From positions 1 to 31,821 of the forward strand of contig NZ_LATL02000140.1 of the NCBI RefSeq assembly GCF_000972705.2: a stretch of 31,821 nt of DNA, written 5' to 3'. Every line of letters begins with the position of its first letter. Position 1 is the first letter of the stretch. A program made the translations under genes and the position numbers. The notes under the pieces are model-generated. The model ran no database searches, was not told where the DNA came from, and saw nothing but the letters and a program-made list of their open reading frames with translations. Positions 7,265-17,700 of this stretch are shown piece after piece. Source of the stretch: Limnoraphis robusta CS-951 (GTDB taxonomy: Bacteria > Cyanobacteriota > Cyanobacteriia > Cyanobacteriales > Microcoleaceae).

Positions 7265-9265
7265 ATGTCTTTATCTCCTGATCACTCCTCGGAAAATTCT
7301 GTTTCTCAGTCTCCAACGTCTGGGAAAAATAAACTGGGTTTAATTCTTGCTGGAGTTGCAAGTTTAGGGGTTACTTTCCTACTCGGATGGCGATTTTCTA
7401 ATGCTAATGCTGTGCGATCGCCCTCAGAAGTTCTACAGGAAACTCCACCGCAATTATTAACACAAACTCCCCCCGTTGAACCTCAACCCTCCCCAACCCC
7501 AACCTTTAAAATTCCTCAACCTGTTGAAAATAAAGCAGTAATGGGAGAGATTTTACCTCAGCCTACACGTTCTACTCTCAATCGGGAAAAATTCACGCCC
7601 ACTCCTCAATTTAATGACGAGCAAAATCACGAGATAAATTTCGGTGATTCTCAGAGTTTAAAAAACAATATTCCTCCGATAGAATCCGCAAAAATAGAAC
7701 AGGAAATAGAAACACAATTGAATTTTAACTCCCCTATTTACTTGACAGAATTTAGAGCAAAAATAGAAACAGAAAAATTTCAAAAAACTCAAACCAAACC
7801 CGAAATCAACCTAGAACCTCAACCCAGTTTATCCCCATCTCTACCTGCTTCAGTTGAACTTGAATTGCCAGATGTAATCTTTTTAGCCTTAGAAAATAAT
7901 CGTATCATTAAAAATCAATATCTAGAACGCATTGTTCAACAACAAGATTTAGCCGTTGCAGAAGATAAATTTAGACCAGATTTTACGCCAAGAATTGCTT
8001 TAGATTGGCAAAATATAGAGCAAGGCGGAACAACCAATACAACCAGTGGTTTAGTGTTATCCGCACAGTTAGAAATGACCATTCCCACAGGAGGCGAATT
8101 AAATTTGGGTTGGGAAGGTCAACGAGAAAACCGCAGTGGAGATGGTTTAAGTGATCAAAATAATAATATTTTTAGACAAAATTTAGAACTTTCTTTTAGA
8201 CAACCTTTATTAAGAGGAGGAGGAATTGATCTCAATCAAGCTTCGATTAAAATTGCTCGCATTGATGAGACTATTCATTTACTGGACTTAAAATCAACAT
8301 TAATTACTCAAATTACAGAAGCAATTTTAGCCTATAGACGTCTCATTCAAGCTCAAGAACAACTAAAAATCGAACAAAACTCTTTAGAAATTGCTCAACA
8401 ACAAGTCGAAAATACTCAAATTTTAATCGATGCGGGTCGTCAAGCCAGAGTCGATTTAGTTCCCGTACAAACTCGGGTTGCGAATCAAGAAATTAGTGTA
8501 TTAGATGCCGAAAATAATCTTCAACAACAACGACTAGCATTACTTGAAGTTATTGATATTGATCAGAACTTAAATATTGTTGCAGTTGAAGAAGTAACAT
8601 CGATTGAATCTCAATTTCTTGATTTTGATGTTATTCAACAACTTGCTTTAGAAAATAGACCGGATTATTTAAAATCAAAGCTTGATTTAGAACGTTCCAA
8701 TTTTGAACTGCAAATCGCGGAAAATAACCGACGTTGGAATATTGATTTCAGCACAGATATTAGTCGGAATTTAGCACCAGATATTCTTGAAGATAGAACC
8801 GAAGCTCGAGCGGGAATTGAACTGAGAAAAACGTTGGGCGCTCGCAATATCGAACGAGATTTTCAGCGAAGTCGAGTTAATGTATTACAGGCTGAAAATA
8901 ATCTGAATGAGGAATTTCAGCAAATTGAAATTGAAGTTCAAAATAAAATTAGAGATGTCAATGATAACTTAAGAAAAGTTCAACTCGCTCAAAGAGCAGC
9001 TCAACTGGCTGAAGAACAGTTTCGCAATGAAGAAGAAAAAGTTAGACTCGGAGTAGGAAATAACTCAATTGTTGATTTAGTTCGGTTTCAAGAAGATTTG
9101 GGACGGGCGAGAAATAACGAACTTAATGCTAAAATAGATTATCTCAATTCTATTACCGAATTAAATCAAGTCGTAGGAACGACATTGGAAACCTGGAATA
9201 TTACCCTTGAACAAAAGGTAGAGATCTCACCGAACTCTCATTCAAATCACCAAAATGAACAGTGA
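7265..9265 (+). CDS. TolC-family outer-membrane efflux protein
   Basis: A 666-residue outer-membrane factor. The N-terminus has a hydrophobic signal/anchor (about 24-42), then a long Pro/Gln/Thr-rich spacer (about 60-200). Next comes the outer-membrane efflux domain, in which two repeats of coiled-coil helices and short strands can be recognised (LELSFRQPLLRGGGIDLNQA and later IELRKTLGARN). The Pro-rich extension makes it longer than E. coli TolC, which is common in cyanobacteria. It completes the adaptor-permease-channel set and probably forms the exit duct. Its last 11 bases overlap the start of the pseudouridine synthase gene. Confidence 0.9.
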   Translation: MSLSPDHSSENSVSQSPTSGKNKLGLILAGVASLGVTFLLGWRFSNANAVRSPSEVLQETPPQLLTQTPPVEPQPSPTPTFKIPQPVENKAVMGEILPQPTRSTLNREKFTPTPQFNDEQNHEINFGDSQSLKNNIPPIESAKIEQEIETQLNFNSPIYLTEFRAKIETEKFQKTQTKPEINLEPQPSLSPSLPASVELELPDVIFLALENNRIIKNQYLERIVQQQDLAVAEDKFRPDFTPRIALDWQNIEQGGTTNTTSGLVLSAQLEMTIPTGGELNLGWEGQRENRSGDGLSDQNNNIFRQNLELSFRQPLLRGGGIDLNQASIKIARIDETIHLLDLKSTLITQITEAILAYRRLIQAQEQLKIEQNSLEIAQQQVENTQILIDAGRQARVDLVPVQTRVANQEISVLDAENNLQQQRLALLEVIDIDQNLNIVAVEEVTSIESQFLDFDVIQQLALENRPDYLKSKLDLERSNFELQIAENNRRWNIDFSTDISRNLAPDILEDRTEARAGIELRKTLGARNIERDFQRSRVNVLQAENNLNEEFQQIEIEVQNKIRDVNDNLRKVQLAQRAAQLAEEQFRNEEEKVRLGVGNNSIVDLVRFQEDLGRARNNELNAKIDYLNSITELNQVVGTTLETWNITLEQKVEISPNSHSNHQNEQ

Positions 9266-10214
9266 AAGCATAATAACTCTAAGTGTATCTGAACAAAGCC
9301 GTTTAGAGCAACCAAATCAACGCTTAGATCGTTGGTTATCCGAAAACCTAGAAACCCTCTCGCGATCGCGCATTCAAGACTTAATTTCCCAAGGTCATGT
9401 GACCGTTAACCAACAGGTTTGTACGTCCAAAAAGTTAACCCTAAAAACCGGAGATTCTATAGAAGTCAAAATTCCTCCCAACGTCCCGTTAGAATTGGAA
9501 GCTGTTGACATTCCTCTTGATATTTTATACGAAGATGAACACCTGATTATAATTAACAAACCCGCAGGTTTAGTCGTTCATCCTTCCGCCGGACACAGTA
9601 ATGATACTCTCGTTAATGCCTTACTCGCCCATTGTCAGACCCTCGCTGGAATTGGAGGGGTTGAACGTCCGGGAATTGTCCATCGTTTAGATAAAGATAC
9701 CACAGGTGCAATAGTTGTGGCAAAAACCGATTTTGCGCTGCAACATCTCCAACAACAAATTAAAGCAAAAACCGCCCAACGTCAATATTTAGGTGTCGTT
9801 TATGGTTCGCCCAAAACAGAATTTGGAACCATAGAACAACCCCTCGGGCGACACTCTGTTGATCGCAAAAAAATGGCAGTTGTTCCCGTTGAAAAAGGGG
9901 GAAGAAATGCGATTACCCATTGGAAAATTCAAGAACGTTTAGGAAACTATACCTTAGTTTTATTTACCCTAGAAACCGGAAGAACCCATCAAATTCGCGT
10001 TCATTCAAACTTTATCGGACATCCGATTGTCGGCGATCCAGAATACAGCAATAGACGATCAATTGGGGTCAACTTATCCGGTCAAGCCCTTCATGCGTGG
10101 AAGCTAAAATTACAACATCCGGTTACAGAAGACTGGATCGAAGCAACAGCCCCTATTCCCGAAGAAATGAACACCTTATTAAACGTATTGCGGCGTCGTT
10201 CAGAATCAACTTGA
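9255..10214 (+). CDS. rluD: RluA/RluD-family 23S rRNA pseudouridine synthase
   Basis: A 319-residue enzyme with an N-terminal S4 RNA-binding domain (about 20-75) and a RluA-type catalytic domain. The catalytic aspartate is Asp146 in GIVHRLDKDT; other family motifs are INKPAGLVVHP (about 100-110) and ETGRTHQIRVH. It converts uridine to pseudouridine in large-subunit rRNA, by analogy with RluD at positions 1911, 1915 and 1917 of E. coli 23S rRNA. It overlaps the TolC-like gene by 11 bases, so it is likely co-translated despite the unrelated function. Which RluA paralogue this is cannot be settled here. Confidence 0.92.
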   Translation: MNSESIITLSVSEQSRLEQPNQRLDRWLSENLETLSRSRIQDLISQGHVTVNQQVCTSKKLTLKTGDSIEVKIPPNVPLELEAVDIPLDILYEDEHLIIINKPAGLVVHPSAGHSNDTLVNALLAHCQTLAGIGGVERPGIVHRLDKDTTGAIVVAKTDFALQHLQQQIKAKTAQRQYLGVVYGSPKTEFGTIEQPLGRHSVDRKKMAVVPVEKGGRNAITHWKIQERLGNYTLVLFTLETGRTHQIRVHSNFIGHPIVGDPEYSNRRSIGVNLSGQALHAWKLKLQHPVTEDWIEATAPIPEEMNTLLNVLRRRSEST

Positions 10215-10226
10215 TTCTCGTAAAAT

Positions 10227-10763
10227 TTAACTCGATGGAGGAGAACTTGCAGGAGGAAGTATTTTTTGACTATTTTCTAAAATCCTCTTCAACTTTAACA
10301 TAAAATCTGTATGAATGGAAGCAGAAGTGACAGGAGGTTTGGTTGAATAAAATTTAGGCTTAATCAGAGGTTCTATCGGCTTTAATTGCTGCATCTGCGA
10401 GGAATTGTCTGTATTTTCAAGCTGAGAATATTCTGATTCAACAGATAATTCTAGGGTAGCTTCTCGCTGACGTAAAATCGCAGTCTCGGGTAAATTATGA
10501 CTAATTAACTGTTCAAACTCTAGATTAAAATGATAAATGGGCTTGCCTCGACGTTGCCAAATCGATAAAATTTGTGCAACCGAAATCGATTTGTAGCGAC
10601 CCTGATAGAGAGCCTCAATAACCGCCAGATAAATCCAATAATACTCATAGTTCTCCGCCCATCGATCAATCATTTGTTCGCTGGAATAGTCCCCCAAGTC
10701 AAAACTATAGTGATTCAGCAAAGCCGCCGCGATCGCCGCCTGATCGAGTGAAACATCAAACAC
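10227..10763 (-). CDS. Uncharacterised conserved cyanobacterial protein
   Basis: A 178-residue protein I cannot assign. The N-terminal two thirds are helical and rich in aromatic residues (for example NYEYYWIYLAVIEALYQGRY, then ISVAQILSIWQRRGKP at about 64-79), which looks like a compact folded domain. The C-terminal third is low in complexity and Pro/Ser-rich, followed by a short helix and a PPASSPPSS tail. No signal peptide or membrane segment is seen. It converges on rluD with 12 bases between the stops and lies 87 bases downstream of the DUF3769 gene on the same strand. Confidence 0.75.
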   Translation of the reverse strand: MFDVSLDQAAIAAALLNHYSFDLGDYSSEQMIDRWAENYEYYWIYLAVIEALYQGRYKSISVAQILSIWQRRGKPIYHFNLEFEQLISHNLPETAILRQREATLELSVESEYSQLENTDNSSQMQQLKPIEPLIKPKFYSTKPPVTSASIHTDFMLKLKRILENSQKILPPASSPPSS

Positions 10764-10850
10764 AATAAAAATTCATTAAAAATCAACGGTTAATCACTCA
10801 AATTTTTAACAAATCAAAGCAATACTAGCACAAGCAAGATAGAAAATGAG

Positions 10851-13109
10851 TTAATCTTTAATCCCCGAGAACGGTTCCGAGCCACCCGTCCAATTAAAGT
10901 CACTGATCCGCAGGTTTAAACTGCCCACCCGTCGCACAGGACTAACCCGCAAAATAACCCCATAAGTCCGACGACTATATTCTAAAGAAAACTCATTATC
11001 AACCGCCAAACCATTTTCCAGGTTAATCGAATACTCAAAACCCGCCCGCAAACCGCCATAAATTTGCTGAACCAGTCCAAACGTCAGAATACTTTCATCC
11101 ACCCGACGATCAAACAAAAACGGTGATTGCCCATCAAGAGCCACTTGAGTATAAAGGAGATTAAATCCGGTATAGTCCAAAAAGTCTCGGGAAAAATGAC
11201 CAAATTGCCCTTGCAAACCAACCGTACCACTTAAATAGGACTGGGAATCATCTTCAGTGTAAATACTCGTCACACCTTGAGCCACCATAATCAAACGAAT
11301 AAACGGAACCACAGGTCTAGCCGTGTATTTTAATCCTTCCGTGGGAGTCGCAGGTAAAGCTTTTCCCTGCCAAATAATTGGAGGATAAATTAAAGTTGCT
11401 AGTCCTTGAAAGCGAGTACGAGTAATCCGATCATTGTCCCGACCCGGTTGATTGAGAATATCCAAGCGATCCGTTCTCGCTTCAATTTGTTGTAAGCCGC
11501 CTTGAAATCTAAACACCGCCCCAGAATCTCCCAGTAAAATTTCTGGAGAGGTTAAAACCGCCCCCGCACTGCGTTGAATCGTTCGGAAGCCTAATGTCCC
11601 ATTGAAAATCCGATCGCGATAGCTATACTCCCCCGTCAGAGTATAACCGCCAATTAACTGTCGTACCCGAAGACTGGCACGATACTCATCTTCTTCGAGA
11701 TCGGGAAAATCCTCAAAATTGGTAATCGATAAGCGGCTATCAAAAAAGGTGTAAGGAGAAAGGGGCCCCGACAATTCCGCTTGCAAGCCGTAAAAGCCCC
11801 CATCGGAGGGATTAAGATCTTCCTCAAACGCTCTTTGAAGTAAAAATTGGGGAGAAATATCCAAGCCAATCGGACCAAATCTCACCGGACTAACATTCCA
11901 CTCTACATAGTAACCCCCCAAATCATCGAGGTCATAACCAATCGAAAAGGGAGCGGGTTCTCGTTGGCGGCGATCAATCACCGTGCGATCGCGAAACAAA
12001 GGTAAACTAAATTTTTGATCAAAAACTAAGCGGGAACCTGTCGTTAAGATTTCATCTTGTAAGGGGGAGATGCGTTGCAGTCGAGCGGTATCTGCCCTTA
12101 ATTCCAGTTCCGGCGGAGAAAAGGGATCGTTTGTAATTCGCACATCTTGGGCTTCCCATTCCCCATTCGGGAGAATATCAATCCGTTCCGCTTCAAAGCG
12201 CAGGCGGTTGACATCCCCTTGCAAGTCGGGAAAGGACAAACCACTCACCTCAACATCAGCCCCCTCTGTGGGAGCCACATTTTCCACGGGTTGGGCTGAA
12301 GTGATGCGATCGCTAATCGGGGATCTCACCGCTTGTCCAACGCCTTGTTCTTGTAAGGGTTGAGCCGCTAAACCCGGACCGAGATCGGAAAGAGAGATCA
12401 CGCCACTCGCATTGCTAATCACTCCTGTACTTTTCACCAAGTTGTAGTCCATGCGTTGGCCGCGAATCACTTGGTTTTCTCGCGTTAGGGCGACATTCCC
12501 GCTTGCGACCACCTGACGAGTATTGAGATTAACTTGGGCTTTATCCGCATCAATTAAAGTATTTTGAAAGCGGATCATCACATTCCCTTCGGTTGTAATA
12601 ATTTGCCGTTGTTGGTCAAATTCCTGGCGGTCTGCTGTCACTTCCACCAGATCTGTCGGTAAAATGACAGGAATTGGAACGGTTTCTGGGCTGGGTTGAG
12701 AAGGGGTTTGTGACAGTAATCGATCTGTTGTCAGATTTTGATTGTCTGAAAAGCTGAATGATTTGGCCACCTGATAGTCGGCTTCCCCAGAGGGTTTAGT
12801 TGTCAACGGGGAAAATATCTGGGGTTGAGTCAATTGAGAGTTCGTTAAACCTAAAGACAAAGCAGGCCCCAGGGAGTCAGCCGATACTGAGGTGGAGGGA
12901 GAAAAAGAAGCCAACTCTTGCTCTAGTGCTTTAAGTTTGGGGAGTTGATAGGCTACGGTTTCATTTTTGTGGATTTGTTTAGGCGATACAACATCTGAAG
13001 ACAACTGCATTGGAGTTGAAACAGTCTGCGGCTGAAGAGGATTGAGGGTTGAATCGGGTAGGGTTTGAACAAGCGGAGGTGGTTCAGGCGGCGGTACCGG
13101 GTAGGGCAT
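10851..13109 (-). CDS. DUF3769 outer-membrane protein, cyanobacterial LptD-like
   Basis: A 752-residue protein. After a Pro/Gln/Ser-rich N-terminal part (1-145) comes an OstA/LptA-like domain (about 150-235), recognisable by VEVTADRQEFDQQRQIITTE, then VMIRFQNTLIDADKAQVN and VVASGNVALTRENQVIRG. The remainder (about 290-752) has alternating strands typical of a beta barrel, with GLQAELSGPL, LRVRQLIGGYTLTGEYSYRD and a C-terminal NLRISDFNW. The family is the cyanobacterial counterpart of LptD, which inserts lipopolysaccharide into the outer membrane. No signal peptide is visible: the start MPYPVPPPEPPP is preceded in frame by a stop two codons upstream, so export must use another route or a misplaced start. 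Confidence 0.85.
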   Translation of the reverse strand: MPYPVPPPEPPPLVQTLPDSTLNPLQPQTVSTPMQLSSDVVSPKQIHKNETVAYQLPKLKALEQELASFSPSTSVSADSLGPALSLGLTNSQLTQPQIFSPLTTKPSGEADYQVAKSFSFSDNQNLTTDRLLSQTPSQPSPETVPIPVILPTDLVEVTADRQEFDQQRQIITTEGNVMIRFQNTLIDADKAQVNLNTRQVVASGNVALTRENQVIRGQRMDYNLVKSTGVISNASGVISLSDLGPGLAAQPLQEQGVGQAVRSPISDRITSAQPVENVAPTEGADVEVSGLSFPDLQGDVNRLRFEAERIDILPNGEWEAQDVRITNDPFSPPELELRADTARLQRISPLQDEILTTGSRLVFDQKFSLPLFRDRTVIDRRQREPAPFSIGYDLDDLGGYYVEWNVSPVRFGPIGLDISPQFLLQRAFEEDLNPSDGGFYGLQAELSGPLSPYTFFDSRLSITNFEDFPDLEEDEYRASLRVRQLIGGYTLTGEYSYRDRIFNGTLGFRTIQRSAGAVLTSPEILLGDSGAVFRFQGGLQQIEARTDRLDILNQPGRDNDRITRTRFQGLATLIYPPIIWQGKALPATPTEGLKYTARPVVPFIRLIMVAQGVTSIYTEDDSQSYLSGTVGLQGQFGHFSRDFLDYTGFNLLYTQVALDGQSPFLFDRRVDESILTFGLVQQIYGGLRAGFEYSINLENGLAVDNEFSLEYSRRTYGVILRVSPVRRVGSLNLRISDFNWTGGSEPFSGIKD

Positions 13110-13332
13110 AGTTTAGTAACAAAAATCACAGCAGCAGCCCGGATTTATGGGCTTAACCGCGTGAAGGACTGCACTAGAAGAATGCCATTAGCCATGAAGC
13201 CTATTGACTGATGACTAATGACATTCAAGCTCGTTATCTTAACACAGTTGAGGGGTTACTCTGTCGAGCAATTCCGAAAGCTTTTGAAATTCAACACCAC
13301 TTAACCGTGTCTACAACCCGGATTTCCTTCTC

Positions 13333-13449
13333 TTACTCCAAGTCTTTCCGTTTGGGGTTGCGGGCGGGGTCGTTCGACAAAAATCCAAAGATAAACAGCA
13401 ACACAAAAAAGGACACCACTATATAAACAATGACTTTTAGAGTCTCCAT
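13333..13449 (-). CDS. psbI: Photosystem II reaction center protein I
   Basis: A 38-residue frame, too short for usual ORF cut-offs. It starts [12 protein letters not shown], has one membrane helix (about 6-24), and ends [13 protein letters not shown], which matches the conserved PsbI pattern closely. PsbI is a single-pass thylakoid subunit that sits next to D1 in photosystem II and helps early assembly. ATG at 13449 is preceded by AGGAG at 8-base spacing on the minus strand. A small GTTGC/GCAAC palindrome lies in its leader (13484-13496). The neighbouring genes on both sides run in the same direction: an uncharacterised gene upstream and the DUF3769 gene downstream. Confidence 0.96.
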   Translation of the reverse strand: METLKVIVYIVVSFFVLLFIFGFLSNDPARNPKRKDLE

Positions 13450-13548
13450 GACAATTTCTCCTAAAGGGCGATTTTCAAAATGGGTTGCGATGCAACAATC
13501 TACAGTTTTCTTATACTATCTTAAAATTTGACTCATTTTTTCCCCGAT

Positions 13549-14706
13549 TTAACGGGCTGTCCATTTTTGCTTCACCCATTCCCAGGCTTTAATTACGGCT
13601 TCTTCTACCCAGAAAATTACTCGATCTACCCATTCTAACACTCTCTCTAACGGGTGCTTCACATACCCCACTGCTCTTGCTTCTGTTTGCACGCAGTTAG
13701 ATTCTTCTTGCCGATCGCTTTTTGAGGATGTGTCTAAATATTTGCAGGCATCACTCATTATTAAACCATAAGCCGGGGAGGTTGTCAACCCTTTTTCTGA
13801 AAAATTTTGAGATTTTGTCTTCAAAATTTTGACAACCGTTTGAGACGTTGTTAAGGGTTGAATTTTTCCCGTTGGGGGAATAAATTTTTGAGGTTGGGGT
13901 TTTCCTGCAAGCAAATTTTCCGGTGGCGAGGGTAAATTTAATTGTTGATTATGATCTTTAAAAAAGAAATAGTCAATCGCCGCCCAAATTACCGCTTGCA
14001 CTTGATGGAAATTCGCGGTAACTGAGGTTTGCAGAGAGTGATTTTCCGCAGTATAAACCGTTAAGTCGCTGGCACTGGTTTTCCAGGCTTGAGCAAGGGT
14101 AATTCCTAATTCTTCGGTTTGGCGGGTGATTGCGGTTGTATATTTCTGAGCCGTTGTCATTGCACCCGACAACAGGGTTTGCAGTTGTGAAGATTGAGGA
14201 GATTTTTCCCGTTTTCTCAGACTCGAAAGATCAGCAACTTCCCGAGAAATCAATTGGCTAAGTTTTACCCTTTCTCTCCAGGACAGCACATCTAAAATTT
14301 GCTGCTCCGCCCCAACTAAGACTAATTTTTTCGTTTTGACTTGGCAGGCGATCGCTTGCACTGAATTTGGATCAACCTTTAACCGAGGTGAACCCTTGAC
14401 TTGTGCGATCGCAATGGTCACAATATCAATAATCGGCTGATCAACTCCATCGAGCTGCTTTTGACTGGCTTGCGCCTCCTTGAGTTGCGGTGATTGGGGT
14501 TGTTGAGTAGACCCAAGGCGTTTCTTTCCTTTGACCAGGCTCTCCAACAGGGAGTAAACTGAGTACATCACTGTCTGTACAGTTGTACTGGTCGAAAACT
14601 GAACTTGTCGCCAAGTCAAACCACAGCTATCGAGAAACTGCTGATAATTCTCGACAATTAAGTTCAACAGACGGCTTTTAAACGGGCCAGAAGCAGGAGA
14701 GGACAT
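13549..14706 (-). CDS. Uncharacterised conserved cyanobacterial protein upstream of psbI
   Basis: A 385-residue protein without a recognised domain. The N-terminus FKSRLLNLIVENYQQFLDSC is followed by a weakly hydrophobic stretch (TTVQTVMYSVYSLLESLV, about 42-59). The middle has a compact segment (about 90-155) with QPIIDIVTIAIAQV and LVLVGAEQQILDVLSWRERV. A low-complexity region follows (about 155-345). The last 35 residues form a Trp- and charge-rich amphipathic helix (LERVLEWVDRVIFWVEEAVI). Such a tail could associate with membranes, but that is inference. It is transcribed toward psbI, 99 bases away, and divergently from the mannosidase gene. Confidence 0.75.
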   Translation of the reverse strand: MSSPASGPFKSRLLNLIVENYQQFLDSCGLTWRQVQFSTSTTVQTVMYSVYSLLESLVKGKKRLGSTQQPQSPQLKEAQASQKQLDGVDQPIIDIVTIAIAQVKGSPRLKVDPNSVQAIACQVKTKKLVLVGAEQQILDVLSWRERVKLSQLISREVADLSSLRKREKSPQSSQLQTLLSGAMTTAQKYTTAITRQTEELGITLAQAWKTSASDLTVYTAENHSLQTSVTANFHQVQAVIWAAIDYFFFKDHNQQLNLPSPPENLLAGKPQPQKFIPPTGKIQPLTTSQTVVKILKTKSQNFSEKGLTTSPAYGLIMSDACKYLDTSSKSDRQEESNCVQTEARAVGYVKHPLERVLEWVDRVIFWVEEAVIKAWEWVKQKWTAR

Positions 14707-14797
14707 CTCTAAAATGGGGTTGAATTTTTATATTTGGGTAAATTCGAGACTGGGGTCAGTGAGTCTAACGGAAATACTGCTCTTATTTTAACGAACC

Positions 14798-17700
14798 ATG
14801 ACCGCATTGGGAGCATCTTTATCTCAAATTTCCACAACAATTGAGCGTCTGCGTCAGTTAACGCGGCTGGATGTTCAAACAAGTTGGAATTTTTGTCAGC
14901 CCGATGGGAGTATTTCCCCCGTTGAGTTAAACGAACGTCAACATATTGCTTGGCCGCCTCAACAAGTTATCGAGTTACAACAAACTATTATTGTTCCCAC
15001 CACTTTAAACAATTTTCCGTTAACCGAGTTTAGTTTACGACTCGTTTTAAAATGGTGGGCGGAAGTTGCCTCTATTTATGTTAACGATCAACTCATCCAA
15101 ACCGGAGACTTATTTGATTGTTCGACAAGGGTTTTATTATCGAACTCCGTCAAACCCGGAGATGTATTTACCCTTCGTTTACAGTTAGTTAGTCCGAAAC
15201 ATGATCACGGAGCCTTAGTTCAGTCGGTTTGTGTTTATGAAACCTCAACAGAAAATCAAGTTGACCCCGGTTTTCTCGCCGATGAATTAGAAGTATTTTT
15301 GATTCAAATTCCCCAACCCCCCTCTTTTATTAATACCCGCCAAGAAGCCTTAAACGTTTTAACCGCAACTCTTAATAAAATAGACTGGTTCGCGTTACCC
15401 GAACATCCCGAAAAATTCAACAACTCTCTGATTGCTGTTCGACAAACCCTAATTCATTATATTTCCACTAACCTCCCCAACTTTAACTCAAAAATCGCCC
15501 TACTCGGACACGCCCATCTAGACTTGGCTTGGTTGTGGCCTGTCGCTGATACCTGGAAAGCTGCCGAAAATACCTTTAAATCTGTATTATCCCTACAACA
15601 AGATTTCCCCAACTTAATCTTTACCCATTCTTCCCCCGCCTTATATGCTTGGATAGAAACTCATCATCCTGATATATTTTCCCAAATTCAACAGCAAGTT
15701 AAAAACAAACATTGGGAAATTGCAGCCGGGTTATGGGTAGAACCCGAACTGAATATCATTAGTGGAGAATCTATCGCCCGTCAACTCCTCTATGGTCAAC
15801 TTTACACCCAAGAAAAATTTGGTCAAGTTTCCCCCATTGCTTGGCTACCTGATAGTTTTGGCTTTTGTTGGCAACTTCCCCAATTGTTGAAACAAGGGGG
15901 AGTTGAATATTTCGTGACGCAAAAATTGCGATGGAATGATACGACTCAATTTCCCTACGGTTTATTTAACTGGCAATCTCCCGATGGTACGGAAATTGTT
16001 AGCTATATGTCGGCTTTAATTGGAGAAGCCATTGACCCGATTAAAATGGCGACTTATGCCGCAGAATGGCAAACTCAAACGGGGTTAAAAACAGCGTTGT
16101 GGTTGCCGGGAGTGGGCGATCATGGCGGAGGACCGACACGAGATATGTTGGAAGTCGCCGGGCACTGGGAAGGTTCTCCCTTTTTCCCGAAATTATCCTT
16201 TTCTCAGGCTATTGATTATTTAACGGACATCTCTCAACAGTCTGGAGAACTTCCCGTTTGGCGGGATGAGTTGTATTTGGAGTTTCATCGCGGTTGTTAC
16301 ACGACTCATGCTGACCAAAAGCGCTGGAACCGTCGCTGTGAGAATTTGCTCTATCAAGCGGAGTTGTGGTCTGCTGTGGCAACGTTACAGACAACTGCGG
16401 TTTATCCTAAAACCCAGTTAGAAGCGGCTTGGAAGCAGGTTTTATTTAACCAATTTCACGATATCCTTCCCGGTTCTAGCATTCCTGAAGTTTACCAAGA
16501 TGCTAATCAAGCTTGGCAGGAGGCTTACAACACCGCAGAACAGCTTCGAGAACGGGCAATCATGGCGATCGCAACTTCGACTCCCCTCCCTCCTCCTCCC
16601 CAACCCGGTTGTTATCCTATTCTCGTTTGGAATAGTCTCAATGGGTCATGTTCCCAAGTGGTAGAACTTTCCTTATCTTCTCCCGGCGTTTGGAAGCTGT
16701 ATGATACTGCTGGAAAGGCTTTGCGGTGTCAAATTGGGGAGGGAAAATTGCGGTTTTTGGCAACTGATGTGCCATCGGTGGGTTTTCGGGTGTTTTGGTT
16801 GAGCCGAGAAATGGCTGAAACCCCTGATAATTCGTTGATAGAAGCCTCAAAATCCCCCTTACAGGCAGACGCTTCCGCTAACTTTACCACAAGTATCCCA
16901 TTGATACAGAATTTTGTCAATCTTAATATTAATTATCCCAAAAATTGGGTGTTAGAAAACGAATGGCTAAAAGTCGAAATAGCTGAGGATACGGGAAAAA
17001 TTAGCCAAATTTGGGATAAGAAAAACCGCAGAAAAGTCTTAGCAGAAATGGGCGGGAACGACTTACAGTTTTTTGGGGATTCTGGTCAGTATTGGGACGG
17101 GTGGAATATCGATCCAAACTACAAGCAATATCCCTTAGAACCTCCCCAATTAAAATCAATAACTTGGAAAGAACAAGGAGAGATTCAACAGCGATTACAA
17201 GTGATTCGAGTTTGGCGAAACTCCGAATTTATCCAAGATTATGTTTTAGAAGCCGATTCCCCCATCTTAAAAATTGAGACAAAAGTCAATTGGCAAGAGC
17301 GTCATGTGTTAGTAAAAGCGGCATTTCCGTTAACAATAACGGTTGATAGGGCTAATTGTGAAATCCCCTGTGGAGTGATGCAACGTCCGACAAAACCCCA
17401 AACAGAAACAGAGAAAGCAAAATGGGAAATTCCGGCGATGAATTGGGTTGATTTAGGGGATGAGAATTATGGGGTGAGTCTGTTGAATGACTGTAAGTAT
17501 GGCTATGATTTTCAACCCGATCAAATTCGCTTAACCTTATTACGCGGTTCAACCTGGCCTGACCCGGAAGCCGATTTAGGAACTCATCAGTTTACTTATG
17601 GGATTTATCCTCATTCTGGAAATTGGAAAACGGCGAAAGTTACCCAGTATGGTTATCAGTTAAATCAACCGTTACAAGTGCAAGTTTTGAGTTTAGAAGA

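Noticed and set aside
13211..13426. 71-codon plus-strand frame
   Set aside because: It overlaps psbI on the opposite strand and has no family resemblance or ribosome site; psbI explains the conservation.
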